From Daphnia pulex (taxonomy: Eukaryota > Arthropoda > Branchiopoda > Diplostraca > Daphniidae): DNA of 64,000 bases. Positions 8,580-19,032 of the stretch are shown here, one piece after another. The stretch spans positions 4,340,001-4,404,000 of the forward strand of contig NC_060025.1 in NCBI RefSeq assembly GCF_021134715.1. Direction: 5' to 3'. The notes beneath the pieces are model-generated. The model was not told the DNA's origin, did not search any database, and saw nothing but the letters and a program-made list of their open reading frames with translations. The first letter of the stretch is position 1. Each line of letters begins with the position of its first letter. Both the position numbers and the translations under genes were made by a program.

Positions 8580-11500
8580 ATCACTCTCTTCTTTCGTACA
8601 CGTTCGCTCCGACGTACGGGCTGCCGTCCAGCGTCTGCTGATGTATCAACCGAACTGCTGGCGGCGCCCAGGGGAAGAGACGCGCCCGGGAAGTTGTCCT
8701 GTTGTTCGCCGTCCGTCTGCCCGGCTGCCGCGTGCTGAACGTCCGTGCTGTCACCCGCGCCATCGCCTTCGTGAAATGCTGGCTGCTCGTTTGTCTCCGG
8801 AACAGCTACCATCGGGCGGAGGAATCTTCGGTTACGCCACAACACGCTCCCACTCGCGAATTTTATCCGGTAGGATCGATAACGACCAATGCTGACCACG
8901 ACGCCGACCTTGTCCCAGAGCTTTGTCTTTGGCTCTCGCACCCGAACGTGGGTGCCCAATGATAGCGGGGCGAGTGGGCGAGCGTGCTCGTCGTAGCGGA
9001 ACTTTACCTCCGCGTCGATCGCTGTTTGCCGGTCACGGCCTTCCATGGCTGACCGCCAATGAGGGGCGTATGCCGTCCGGTGCGCTGGAATAATGGACCG
9101 TAACGGATGTCCAAAAACCATTTCCGCCGGTGACTTGCCGTTTTCTCTCGGGGTGTTTCGGAATTCCAACATTCCGCGGGCGAACTCGTCCGATGTGATT
9201 TCGCCGTGGGATGAAATTTTTGTCACTAGGTCCTTCATCGCTGCAACTGCTGCTTCCGCGTGGCCGTTGCTTTGGGGGTAGTGTGGCGTAGAGCTGCCCC
9301 ACGCTACGCCCCATTGGCTTAATTTGGTCTGGAAGCTGTGAGCTTCGAACTGTGGGCCGTTGTCGGACCGCAGCCGCACAGGAATGCCCAGGTCGACGAA
9401 ATTTTCAATGACGGCCTGTGTAACTTCACGCGCCGACGGGTCGTGGCGCCATTGGTGAACGATGGGCCATCCGGAAAGGCGGTCCGCGTAGACGAGGACG
9501 TGTAGCGAGCCCACCTGAAAAAGGTCAGCTGAAACATCTTCGAATACCCGTGTTGGCAGGGGGTCGCGCATTAGAGGCTCCTTCTGTTGATGCGGGAGTC
9601 GCTCTTGACATGCCTGGCAGCTTTCCACCCACAAGGTTATGTCGTTCGACATGCCCGGCCAAAAGACGGTTTGACGCGCCCGGCGCTTCATTCGTACGAT
9701 GCCCTGATGGGCCGCGTGGAGCTTTTTGATTAACTCCCGGCGGGCCGGACGTGGAATGACGATGCGGCGGCCGAAGAGGACGAGGCCGTCGTCTACCGAT
9801 AGCTCTTCGCGGACAGACCAATATTGGCGAACGCCCAGGGCTGTTTGATTGCGTGGTGTCCGGAATCCCGTTGAAATCGCCGCCATGAGCTCGACGTAAT
9901 CGGAATCCGATTCAGCAACAGCTCTCAATTCGTCCAGCATGGGGTCGGACAGGTGAGACTCCACGTCGATGCCGTCCTCCTCCATCTCGTCGGTGGCCTG
10001 TTGAATACTGCTGACCTGGCGGATTACCACACGTCTGGCAAAAGACTGGACGTCGTCGTTGGCAATCTCGTCGTCGGGGCTCGGGTCGTTCACAGGAGCC
10101 CTGGAAAGGGCGTCCGGAATGGAGTGGCTCCGTCCTTTCCGCCATATGGTCGAAAAAACAAATGGGGACAACCACTCCTTTAAACGCTGGAGTTTGGGAT
10201 TTTCTACCGCGTCCAGGGTGTATTTGTCCAGGATAGTGACCAACGCCTGATGGTCCACGACCAGCTGAAATGATGGTAATCCAAGGAGATAGAGGCGGCA
10301 CTTACGCATCGCCCATTCGACGGCTGCCAGTTCCAGCTCCACAATGGCATAACGCGATTCTGTGTCGGTGCACCACCGAGAGTTGGCGTCGACGAGTTTC
10401 CAGATGTCTTCGTGACGCTGAAGCAGCGCATAGCCCATGCCGTTCTTCCGAGAAGCGTCGACCTGCAGCGACGTCTCCAGCTCCGGATCAAATGGCGCTA
10501 GGATAGGTGGCGCCACGAGGGCAGCCTTGACCGCGTCGAAGGCGTGGTCGTGGTCGGCTGTCCATAAAAATGGTGTCCTGGAGCTCAGAAGGGGGCGCAG
10601 CGGTGTTTTTGCGGCTGCCACCTCTGTAGAAAATCCGGCTAGTTGCTCGACGAGCCCCATGAAGGAGCGCAGCTCCGTGATGTTGGTTGGTTTCGGAAAA
10701 TCCGAGATGGCCCGTAACTTTTCTGGATCGACGGATACGCCTCCCGGTTGGATTTGAAAACCGACCCACTGGACCTGCGTGCGAGCAAATTGAAATTTTT
10801 TCAGGCTGAAGGTGATACCGGATTTCCTGGCCGCTGACAGTACCGTGCATACTCCCGCTACGTGTTCCGGGAAGGAATTGTCAAAGCGGAGCAGGTCGTC
10901 CACTACCCGGACGGTGTTGCTGACGTTCTCGAAGGCTAGGTCGGCGCGCCGGTTGTATTCATCGCTGGAACTGCACAACCCCATCGGCGCTCGCAAATAT
11001 TTAAACCTGCCCCATGGTGTCATGAAAACGGTGAGATGCTGCGACGAGGGGGATAGGGGGATCTGGTAATATCCGTTGGCCGCATCAAACGTCGAGAAGA
11101 ATTTTGCGTCACCCGTGATTTCCGCCACCGCGTCCCGCGGTGCTCGAGTGGGATGAGTTGGCCGTCGCACGAATCGGTTGAGACGCGTATGATCGACGCA
11201 TATGCGTAAGGAGCCGTCAGACTTGCGTGTTACGACAAGTGGGGCCGCCCAATCCGATGGTTCGGTCACAGGGCATATGATTTTCTTTCCGACGTAGTCG
11301 TCCAGCAATTTCTTTACAGCCGGGCGGTCGGCGAAAGGAAGGGGCCTGGATCCGTTGACGTAGAAAGGGGTGGCGTCGTCCGTCAGCTCGATAATCATCT
11401 CCGGTCCTTCCATGCAGTTGAGTGAACCTGTTTGGTCAAAGACGTCGTCGAACTGTCTGGCAATATCGTTCCCAATACGCTGAATGTCGTCTGGTGACGG

Positions 11501-13282
11501 ATCTAGAGGAACAATTCCGTCATAAACGTACGGTGCCTTGCGGCGGTTTGCTGTCTGAAGGGAATTAATCTGCATACCGTGACGTGAATTCTTCCATGGC
11601 CTTGGGTATCCGTCGTGGAGAATTCCCAGGCTGATGCAGTCGTACCACGACAATAAAAGTCCCGAGATATCGGGGCTGAACGTGATAGTGATGCTTGCTG
11701 CCGTCCCTTCGTACGTGGCCGTAAACTCCTTTTCCCCTATTACTAGCAACGGGGTGGATTTGTCCGCCATGACGAGGTCGAAAGTGGATGACGACAAGTC
11801 TGCTTCAGAGAATCCTAGCGCGTGCAACACGTCCATTCCGCCAACAGTCGCCTCTGCCCCGCCGTCCGGAGTCACCTTCTCAATAGTGGTGGCTGCCTGT
11901 CCGGTTGAATGGCCCAGCTGTATGGAAATGGTGGGCGCCGGGCGTCGTCGCCTGCTGGCTTGCACATTGCCCACCACTATACGCTTCATATGCGCTCGTG
12001 AACGGCTTCCGTCGTGGTACCGACCGCCGCTGCTACCAGCGCCACCGCCAGCCGAACCGCCACCGCTACTGCTAGCGCCGCCGCTGTCCGCCGGCTCCGA
12101 TTTCGGTTTTTTGGAATTTGGGCAGCATGGAGAAAAATGGTTGTTGGCGCCGCACAGATGGCACTGTTTGCCCATTGCTGGACATGTCTCACCCGCCCGG
12201 TGTGACAGGCGTCCGCACGACCCGCACCTGCTGGTGTCGGTCTGCCGTGCTGACCCTTGGTGCCTAGTTTGCATGTGAGAGATGACCGGCGCGTTGCTCA
12301 ATGACTTCTCGTTGGCCTTGGCTGCCTCCTCGCTTCGACATATGTTGACGGTGTGTTGCAGCGTCGGGAACGGGCTCAGCGCGAGCAACTTCCGTCTGGT
12401 CTCGGAATCGCGTATACCCGCCATGATGCGGGTCGTCAGCCGAGTGTCGGAACAGGTGACACATAAGTCGGCTGCTTCTGCCAATCCACGCAAACGAATA
12501 TAGAAATCGTCGAAAGTTTCTGAGGTGCTCTGACGACAGTCCTCGAAAACGACGCGATCAAGTGCGATATTTCGCTTTGATCGGATGTACGTGTTGATTT
12601 GATCCAGAACGTCGGTCGGTGATAATGGTGTCGCTGAAGGAATTCCGAGCGCCACCTCCACAATCTGCTGCATGGCTGGGTCGAGGACCATCCGGAAGGC
12701 GGCCATCTGTTCGTTGGACGGGTACGTCGACAGCTGACTCAATTGGCAGAAATCGTTCCAACGATTCCTCCACGTACGTAGTTGGGAGAGCGACGCGTCG
12801 CCGTGAAGCTTGTCTAAACAAGATGGGTCGATTCTACGTCGTTGTTGCGCTCCTCCTGCGCCGCCGCCGCCTACGCCGCCGCCGCCAGCGCCACCGCCGC
12901 CTACGCCGCCGCCACCAGCGCCACCGCCACCTGCGCCTCCGCCACCAGCACCGGGCAACCCTCCGCTACTGCCTCCAGCGCCACCGCTAGCCGAACCTCC
13001 ACCACTGCCACCAGCGCCACCGCCGCCCTGTAGCAGCAGCTGTAATTGTTGAGTAATGGCAGTCAATTGTTGCGTCATCGCCTGCTGATTCTGTTCGACC
13101 GAGGCGATCCGACCGGCTGCCGCCGACGCTGCTGCTGCGGCGGCTGTTGCCGCGTCCAATGCGTCGTCCACCGTCGCCATTGTGCCGGCTGTACTTGGCC
13201 GTGACGACCCGGGCAGGTCTGAAGTTGGCAGATGTACACGGGATGAAGACCTTAGATTATAGGTGTGTCCGGATGTGGACAT
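8567..13282 (-). CDS. Gag-pol polyprotein of Ty3/Gypsy retrotransposon (K02A2.6-like), 1,571 aa
   Basis: This protein copies the element RNA into DNA and integrates it. Order: gag with an alanine- and glycine-rich stretch (about residues 40-145; [10 protein letters not shown] repeats), two zinc-knuckle-like motifs (C353GSC and C374HLC), an aspartic-protease region around 470-550 with PDGGAEA, reverse transcriptase about 640-830 with the VVDDLL active site, RNase H about 905-1,050 (D in QVDAS, E in VELELA, D in VVDHQ), integrase zinc domain about 1,188-1,226 (HAAHQ ... CQAC) and integrase core with the D, D, E residues in VSADLF, RSDNGP and GHAEAA. There is no stop or frameshift, so gag and pol are fused in one frame. 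The PDGGAE motif departs from the usual D-T/S-G, though the Asp remains. The start is the first ATG in the frame, about 490 bp inside the 5-prime LTR. Confidence 0.95.
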   Translation of the reverse strand: MSTSGHTYNLRSSSRVHLPTSDLPGSSRPSTAGTMATVDDALDAATAAAAAASAAAGRIASVEQNQQAMTQQLTAITQQLQLLLQGGGGAGGSGGGSASGGAGGSSGGLPGAGGGGAGGGGAGGGGVGGGGAGGGGVGGGGAGGAQQRRRIDPSCLDKLHGDASLSQLRTWRNRWNDFCQLSQLSTYPSNEQMAAFRMVLDPAMQQIVEVALGIPSATPLSPTDVLDQINTYIRSKRNIALDRVVFEDCRQSTSETFDDFYIRLRGLAEAADLCVTCSDTRLTTRIMAGIRDSETRRKLLALSPFPTLQHTVNICRSEEAAKANEKSLSNAPVISHMQTRHQGSARQTDTSRCGSCGRLSHRAGETCPAMGKQCHLCGANNHFSPCCPNSKKPKSEPADSGGASSSGGGSAGGGAGSSGGRYHDGSRSRAHMKRIVVGNVQASRRRRPAPTISIQLGHSTGQAATTIEKVTPDGGAEATVGGMDVLHALGFSEADLSSSTFDLVMADKSTPLLVIGEKEFTATYEGTAASITITFSPDISGLLLSWYDCISLGILHDGYPRPWKNSRHGMQINSLQTANRRKAPYVYDGIVPLDPSPDDIQRIGNDIARQFDDVFDQTGSLNCMEGPEMIIELTDDATPFYVNGSRPLPFADRPAVKKLLDDYVGKKIICPVTEPSDWAAPLVVTRKSDGSLRICVDHTRLNRFVRRPTHPTRAPRDAVAEITGDAKFFSTFDAANGYYQIPLSPSSQHLTVFMTPWGRFKYLRAPMGLCSSSDEYNRRADLAFENVSNTVRVVDDLLRFDNSFPEHVAGVCTVLSAARKSGITFSLKKFQFARTQVQWVGFQIQPGGVSVDPEKLRAISDFPKPTNITELRSFMGLVEQLAGFSTEVAAAKTPLRPLLSSRTPFLWTADHDHAFDAVKAALVAPPILAPFDPELETSLQVDASRKNGMGYALLQRHEDIWKLVDANSRWCTDTESRYAIVELELAAVEWAMRKCRLYLLGLPSFQLVVDHQALVTILDKYTLDAVENPKLQRLKEWLSPFVFSTIWRKGRSHSIPDALSRAPVNDPSPDDEIANDDVQSFARRVVIRQVSSIQQATDEMEEDGIDVESHLSDPMLDELRAVAESDSDYVELMAAISTGFRTPRNQTALGVRQYWSVREELSVDDGLVLFGRRIVIPRPARRELIKKLHAAHQGIVRMKRRARQTVFWPGMSNDITLWVESCQACQERLPHQQKEPLMRDPLPTRVFEDVSADLFQVGSLHVLVYADRLSGWPIVHQWRHDPSAREVTQAVIENFVDLGIPVRLRSDNGPQFEAHSFQTKLSQWGVAWGSSTPHYPQSNGHAEAAVAAMKDLVTKISSHGEITSDEFARGMLEFRNTPRENGKSPAEMVFGHPLRSIIPAHRTAYAPHWRSAMEGRDRQTAIDAEVKFRYDEHARPLAPLSLGTHVRVREPKTKLWDKVGVVVSIGRYRSYRIKFASGSVLWRNRRFLRPMVAVPETNEQPAFHEGDGAGDSTDVQHAAAGQTDGEQQDNFPGASLPLGAASSSVDTSADAGRQPVRRSERVRKKRVIFDV

Positions 13283-13754
13283 AAGCCCGCTTGCAGCCTA
13301 CGGATTGTCACTATAGATCGATGTCGATCGATCGACGTGGCACTAGGTTTAGATCGTATCACGTGATACCGACACTCGCTGCGCAATAAAAACTTGGCCA
13401 CACACACACGGGGACGGCAAGAAAACGAAAATGGCGGCCGCACCGCCTCAATAAACTGTAGAGTACGTAGAGGCGAAAGTCACCGCCCCAGGAAAAGTAA
13501 AATGTATATCGAAATGGCCCGCTGCCATGCACACGTGATGAAATACAGGCCTAACGTAGAATATACACTGTAGGATAAATAGTTACCACAGCCCGTACGG
13601 GCAGAGCCGGTGGAGGTGCACAGACACGAGATGCCAAGATGGCCGCCGCGTGGGGCATGGACACCAACTCGCTGCAACGTTTCTCCACCGCACACGAAAA
13701 GAATTATGTCAGGTGACGAGTATGAAACTCGTTGAACACACTGAGGGATCGTAG

Positions 13755-13772
13755 ATTAGTCCAACTGCGCCA
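13755..13772 (-). promoter_or_regulatory. Primer-binding site of the Gypsy element
   Basis: Directly inside the 5-prime LTR, the minus strand reads TGGCGCAGTTGGACTAAT. The TGG start pairs with the CCA end of a tRNA, and TGGCGCAGT resembles the tRNA-Ser site used by 17.6/297-type elements. The exact tRNA is not certain. Confidence 0.65.
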
Positions 13773-13965
13773 TGTTAAGTAAGTCGACGCCGGCATACGT
13801 CGGCGTGATTGTATTAACGTGAGACTCGATTCACACACATACGCGCGAGAGCACAAGGGAAAGGAGACTCCCGGTCGAGACGAGAAGCCTCTCGCATCGC
13901 CCGTGGCAAGGGTGGGAGACCTCTGGCGGTCGACGTGGTAGGTCTAGGATGTCCAGTACACAACA
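13773..13965 (-). repeat. 5-prime LTR of the Gypsy element
   Basis: 193 bp, with one difference from the LTR at 8,229-8,421. It would contain the element promoter; no clear TATA box is visible. It is followed outward by the AAATT target duplication. Confidence 0.93.
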
Positions 13966-15404
13966 AAATTAAACTGTTTGAATACGCATCCGCGAGACAA
14001 AACAGACCAAGCTTTCAGGGAAAAGACGAATAGTTCTAACAAAATTAAACGAGGGACAGAATATCAGGCGACGAATCGACGGGCAGGCAACGAATATTAG
14101 GTAATAAATAAACTACGGATAAGAAATGAACAGGCTAATCAAGATATCACGCAATTCAAATAAATTGCAAATAAAAAAATCTTTACAACTTAAAAAGAAA
14201 AAAAGTGATCAAAAAACCAAAATTGTCTAGCAAGAAGAAAATTAACTGGCAACAAGACGACAATGAGTTTGACAGGCAAGATGTCAACAGGGGGGGGGAT
14301 TTAAATCACTCTGAATCAAAATAAATTATCAATCAAATCAACTGCAAATTAAAAAATCTTCGCAAATGAAAATGAATAAATGAAAAAAGTGACCAAAAAA
14401 CGAAAAAGGTCTAGCAAGAAGAACATTAACAAGGCATCAATTAGATTGACGGGCCAGATGTCAACAGGGGAGAAAAATTTGCGAAGCAAGTACGGAAATT
14501 TGTTATTTTTCAAATTTACGACAGCTCTGAAGTGAAAACGACATTTGTAAAAAATGAACTTTGTGGTTAAGACCAAGAGGAATATGTTCAAGAAATAATA
14601 ACAACTGGAATCGGCCAACTAACTTATAAATAACAAGCAGGCAATGTGTGAATTTCACTCATCTTTGTTTGAGCTAGGCAAAGTATATGAAGGGTGACGG
14701 TGTTTTATTTTATTAACCCGCTCTTCTCTGTTTCTGTGATGGAGGAATAGGGCCGTTTGAATATATTTATATAATATGCTTTCGTTGGGTCCTCCCTTTA
14801 GCAAAAAGAAAATTAACTGGCAAATGAAGAATGACAAGGAGACAATGATATTGACTGGCAATTCAACTGAAGGGGGGGGGAATTCGATCATTCTGAATTA
14901 AAACGAATAAAATTAAGCAACTCCTAAATTGTAACATCGTCCAATCTGTAAAAAATAATGCCGATCCCTTGCTTCGCGCGCGAGTTTCCCGATAGGGTTT
15001 TTTTTTTGCGGAGTTTGTGTCTTTTTAGCTTTGGGTTCGATGTTTTTGTTCGATTAATCGTTTTGTAGGGATAAAAAAAAGCCTCATAACATTAGGAACG
15101 GGAAAAAAAATTGCTAACCGAAATGAATCCACCCAAAAAATTTAAAACCTACGCGCGAGTTTGACTCGAAAGTATGGGGTGTGACAACTTTCTTTATTGA
15201 CACGACAGCAATGTTGGGTCATGTATGTTGACATATTGGTATAACTGATGTGATATTTCCACCAATCAACAATTTCTCATGAAACATTTTAATGGCATTA
15301 AAATAGATTCTTGAATGTGGAGGGAACCCTTATGATGCAGTGTCATTGGCTGAGAAATCGGCTCTTTTTTTGCAACACAAATTCCATCTATTAAAATAGC
15401 AACC

Positions 15405-15726
15405 ATGGACGGATATCAACCTGATGTGGAGCTCTCAGATGATCTTTATGATACCAAGAGACTAAACACAGAGAACATTCCTTGTGTACTGACTTTGATG
15501 CAGGTTTGTAGGTTAAAACTTTAAATTTGAAATAAATAGTCTAATACTAAGTTTTCACTTTCAGATTGGAAACCATTTAGTAGTTCCAACACCAAAAGAA
15601 AAATGCTGCAGCTTTTCTGGTATTAAAATGATTATACTGCTGTTAGGGAAATTGACAGTTGTAAGACATATAAGCTATGATATTCTTAAAGATGGAACTT
15701 TTAGAGAAATAACATTTAAGCGATGA
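15405..15726 (+). pseudogene. Fragment of exosome complex subunit EXOSC7/RRP42
   Basis: RRP42 (EXOSC7) is an RNase PH-like ring subunit of the RNA exosome. Two exons, 15,405-15,503 and 15,565-15,726, are joined by a GT-AG intron of 61 bp. They encode DVELSDD-YD, then ENIPCVLTL, then after the intron IGNHLVV and a CCSFSG stretch. This matches the family order ELSDDPYD, ENVPCIVTL, the I-G-x-x-H/V-V strand and an EEACS-type strand, as I recall them. After that the frame drifts and stops. The N-terminal two thirds of the protein is absent and acidic residues of the EEACS stretch are replaced by KEK, so the piece is probably non-functional, although an 86-aa product could be made. Confidence 0.6.
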
Positions 15727-16196
15727 TATAAATCTTCCAAGTTCCAAGAGTTCACCTTTACTTATCTCTTCGTAACCTAGGTTGACTATATAATTTCTTT
15801 ACCATCGCCCCTTGTCTGAATTAAAGTGCTTTTGGTATGAAAAAGAAACGGCAAATAAAGCGGCAATTCAAGCATTTATTGTAAATAGGACAGGAGATTT
15901 TTCTTTTATAATTGTTTTGTGGGCTACATAAGTTCATGAATAGGTCAAAGCCGATACTTACTGATTCGGGTGGTTATCAAGTCATACTCGACGTATGACG
16001 TCATGACGTAACATCGAAATTACGTAAAATTACAGAAGTCTTGTTGCTTTTTTCAGTTAATTTCGAACCATTATTTATAGTATTTAAATTTATATAAATA
16101 ACATATAAGGTTAATAACCACCCTAAACAAGATAAGATTTTTGATAGATTAATTGAACGTTTATAGGATGAAATTACGGCTCTATTTCTCTTATCT

Positions 16197-16440
16197 ATGA
16201 AGGGAATTTTGACTAACATTTTCGACCGCACACTTGGAGAAACTTCTGATGTAGTGAGTAAAGAAATATATAGTTTTCTTGTTAAGAGTGGTAATCATAT
16301 ATCATTGAGACCCGAATTTACACAGGCTCAACCAGTAAGTGGTATAGGACTAGAAAAAGTTAGGCATTTTCCTTTTCTAAAGGCAAAACTTATTATAAAT
16401 GATTTAGAAGGCAAAGAAATATTAGAAAAAGGACAACTTC
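16197..16440 (+). pseudogene. Possible histidyl-tRNA synthetase (mitochondrial/bacterial type) fragment
   Basis: The frame from 16,197 encodes [17 protein letters not shown] followed by ISLRPEFT, which resembles the GETxDIVSKEMYxF and LRPExT (class II motif 2) segments of organellar/bacterial-type HisRS. What follows (to a possible donor at 16,443) does not look like HisRS. The length covers only a small part of the catalytic domain. It is a fragment inside the inverted-repeat segment, not a working gene. The family call rests on two short motifs. Confidence 0.45.
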
Positions 16441-17127
16441 CAGGTAAGTCGTTGACGATGAGACGGATTGCTTTGGGCATAGCCATCGTAAGGTGCCATT
16501 GCCGAAGTGACCATTCTTATACACTCCTTTAACTAGTCATCTTTGACCTAGAGGTAAAATATCAGCATTACAAAATTGGAATCAACAAACAAGCACAACC
16601 ACTAAATACCTTAACAAGTCGCTGAATTTCTAGTAAAACGTCTCTGATAATAACCTTGATGGCCGGCTGGTGACACTTCATTTCGACAAACAGTAGGACG
16701 TAAGCCAAAAGAGATGAGGGAAAGGCAGCATTATTTTGCGTCACAGCAAATGGTCTCCTGCTTGCATGAAAGAATAAGAAGGTCTTGCTGAAGAGCGGCA
16801 GGTAAAGTCGTCGAGAGAAGTGAGTGATACAGGTTGAGGAATGTTAAGGTCGTGACCGGTTCTTCTTGGGGTAGACAAGCTAACTTGGCTTCGACAATTT
16901 TTTCCATCCGGTTGATGTCTCCGGCGGTACATTTACATTAAGATATCGTTACCAGATATTGAGGTTCAGGAACAATCTATTAATTAAAATTTATTAGACA
17001 ACCTGAATACTAGCCAATTAAAACTGTCAACATACCTACAATGGACTCTGAATGGAAGATACCTCAATGTTGTTCTGTTTAATCCTCTCCACCCATTGGC
17101 AAGCTGCTAGATGGAAGGAGCTGATTG

Positions 17128-17460
17128 CTATGCATGAGAGGTGTTTAGGAGTGCTTTGATGCGGCTCATGAACCAGTCCATCATGTTGAGAGCATCCAGA
17201 AGAACTGCATAAGGAAGATCATACCAGACTTTCATGCAGCGATGAACATGAGCAGCTCCATCCCTCATTGCACACATAATTTCACCGCTTTCCTTAAACG
17301 CAAACAACAAATTACAAATTAGTTTGAATTCTCAATAGAAGAAGCATTACAGAATACTTACTCCTGTATTGCTGGCTGTTGAGTGTTGACAGAAGTTGAA
17401 GCTTTGGTTGGAATTCAGCTTCAAGGGCCATGGCTTGTTGTAGACTCTGCACCAGTGTTG
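17128..17460 (-). pseudogene. Unidentified spliced gene fragment
   Basis: On the minus strand an upstream open stretch (ending near 17,361 at a strong GA|GTAAGT donor) can be spliced to an exon starting at GAAAGCGG (about 17,297) that encodes SGEIMCAMRDGAAHV, then VWYDLPYAVLLDALNMMDWF, ending with a stop at 17,128. Splice signals and amino-acid composition look genic. I do not recognise the family. Part of the upstream exon overlaps the edge of the right inverted repeat. Confidence 0.35.
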
Positions 17461-17559
17461 ATACATCAGGACTGGTGGAAATATCACATCAGCTATAGCA
17501 ATATGTCAACATACATGACCCAACATTGCTGTCGTGTCAATAAAGAAAGTTGAGATAAA

Positions 17560-18540
17560 TTAATTGTATCACCTGAAGCATAGGATCTTTGTAGGAATTT
17601 GCAAATTTCATTTTCCAGATGTTGATGAGTTTGCAAGTCTCAGCCTTGCCGATCCACTGGCATTGGAAACTAATGTAGTTTCAAGAATTATAGGGTGGTA
17701 ATCCAGCATTGTTCTACCATCACATCGTAAATCATCCTTTGATATATCCAAAGTTGAATTTCGTTAAGTAAGGACAATTTTATTTCAATAAGAGACCAAC
17801 AGAATTTAATTATACCTGGACTCCATGATGAATGAATGCTTTTCGGTATATAAAAAACCGTACGGCTATTGTACCAGCTTTACGTAGTAGGGAAAATAAT
17901 TTACAATCAAAGGATTATACTACCTACATTATTTAAAATTTGACTACATTTTGCTTTAAACTTGCCTTGATTCAGTTGATTGATTAGCAGCCAGCCTTGT
18001 TTTGTTTTTGTTTTGTTTTTGAATCCAATCCAAGGCCGCGTTGAAGTTGAAGTTCGTCGGCCTTGAATTATGGATTGGCGTCAGAACCACCTGTCGGGAG
18101 AAAAACTAACTAAAAATAAGCGATTATTTTTTACATTTAAATCACACCGACCCAATTATCTCAATCAAAGCGGGATCACGACGTTGCAATGTAAAAGCAT
18201 CCCCTCTACAAGACGGTCGCAATTTGAATACCGTGACGAAAACCCCAGCAAATCGCATAAAAGAACAATGGAACCCCCCAAACGAAAATCGTTTCCCTAT
18301 CTCTCCGAGAGGAACAGCGCCACCTCCCAGAGAGAAATCGAGTAAAAAACCCCGAAAACAGCTATCGAGCCGTAGAAGAAAAGAGACGTCGTCCCCCCGT
18401 CCTGAGTGGGAGGTGGGTAGAGTGGGTGGGGGGTGGGAGGACAGGGTCGTTTGCCGATAAATCCCTATCGGGAAACTGCCACTGACTTTGCCGATGCAAT
18501 CGGCAGCTGAGTGGATATAGAGAGGATACCTCCGGCTAAA
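17560..18540. other. Unassigned stretch, end of the nested insertion
   Basis: Open frames at 18,070-18,345 (+) and 18,142-18,594 (-) resemble nothing known. CCCTATCGGGAAACT at 18,464-18,478 is the inverse of GAGTTTCCCGATAGGG around 14,984-14,999, which may mark the outer limits of the insertion into Helitron-like copy 2. Confidence 0.35.
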
Positions 18541-18602
18541 TATCGGAGCCCGCGCCCAAAGTTGCAACATTGACCACACTGTAAATAAAAACAAATAACT
18601 GC

Positions 18603-18660
18603 CACTAACTTTGGTTAGGTTAGGTTAGGTTTTTAGGTTAGTTCAGTTTAGGTTACCAAG
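18603..18660 (+). repeat. TTAGG-type repeats, copy 2 of the Helitron-like element
   Basis: TTGGTTAGGTTAGGTTAGGT followed by drifted units; the counterpart of 6,078-6,150. Confidence 0.55.
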
Positions 18661-18689
18661 TGTAGACGTGTAGTAGCTCCCGAACAACC

Positions 18690-18848
18690 ACACGGCGAAG
18701 TCGTGAAAAGCAAATTCGGTATCATCACGGCGAAGCCGTGAAATTCACATTCGATATCATCTCGGCGAAGCCGTTAAATTCACGTTCGGGATCATCACGG
18801 CGGAGCCGTGAAATTCAAATTCAGGATCAGCACGGCGAAGCCGTGATA
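18690..18848 (+). repeat. Hairpin array CACGGCGAAGCCGTG, copy 2
   Basis: Five palindromic units about 38 bp apart, with spacers such as AAATTCACATTCGATATCAT. It is better preserved and more regular than the array at 6,180-6,361. Confidence 0.8.
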
Positions 18849-19032
18849 ATCGGTAAAAGATTAGGCTAGGATAAGTTTTAGGTTTATTTTCGAAGTAATT
18901 TGGAACGACGGGAAAAGTAAAAGTCCAAATTGCTTACGAAAAACACGAATCCACGTGGCCTTGGGGAATGATTCATGCACCAAATTCTTATGTTTCCGTT
19001 ACGTTAGCTTACAACTGGCACAAGATTACTAG

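Larger units (their letters stand above)
8229..13965 (-). mobile_element. Intact Ty3/Gypsy LTR retrotransposon, recently inserted
   Basis: A complete 5,737-bp element on the minus strand, with two 193-bp LTRs, a primer-binding site, a polypurine tract and one uninterrupted gag-pol frame. It is flanked by a perfect 5-bp duplication AAATT (8,224-8,228 and 13,966-13,970). The LTRs differ at a single base (A at 8,388, G at 13,932), so the insertion is young. The target is a repeat whose uninterrupted copy survives at about 5,031-5,060, where CTTAAATTAAACTG runs through without the element. Intact coding sequence and near-identical LTRs make it a candidate for current activity. Confidence 0.95.
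15185..17552. mobile_element. Segment bounded by 80-bp inverted repeats, carrying gene fragments
   Basis: The sequences at 15,185-15,264 and 17,473-17,552 are near-perfect inverted copies (CAACTTTCTTTATTGACACG at the outer edge). Between them lie pieces that look like exons of unrelated genes: an exosome subunit fragment (15,405-15,726, with intron), a HisRS-like fragment (16,197-16,440) and a minus-strand spliced fragment (17,128-17,460). This resembles gene capture by a DNA transposon (Pack-type). No clear target duplication or transposase was seen. An inverted duplication that is not a transposon is the alternative. Confidence 0.45.
6546..19032 (+). mobile_element. Helitron-like element, copy 2, carrying nested insertions
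   Basis: It begins with the same TCCTATACTATAATACAAG as copy 1, immediately after the CTAG end of copy 1, and ends with the same CAAGATTACTAG at 19,021-19,032. Sequence matching copy 1 is recognisable at 6.55-7.26, 8.07-8.23, 13.97-14.94 and 18.54-19.03 kb. The intervening parts are explained by a Gypsy insertion (8,229-13,965), by the inverted-repeat segment around 15.0-18.5 kb, and by an unexplained block at 7.3-8.07 kb. Treating this as one disrupted copy is inference. Confidence 0.35.

Noticed and set aside
8581-13052. Many additional open frames on both strands over the Gypsy element
   Set aside because: They are shadows of the GC-rich gag-pol frame; several are low-complexity A/T/P repeats opposite the Gly-rich gag linker.
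12619-13052. Proline-rich and alanine-rich plus-strand proteins
   Set aside because: They are reverse-strand readings of the glycine repeats in gag.
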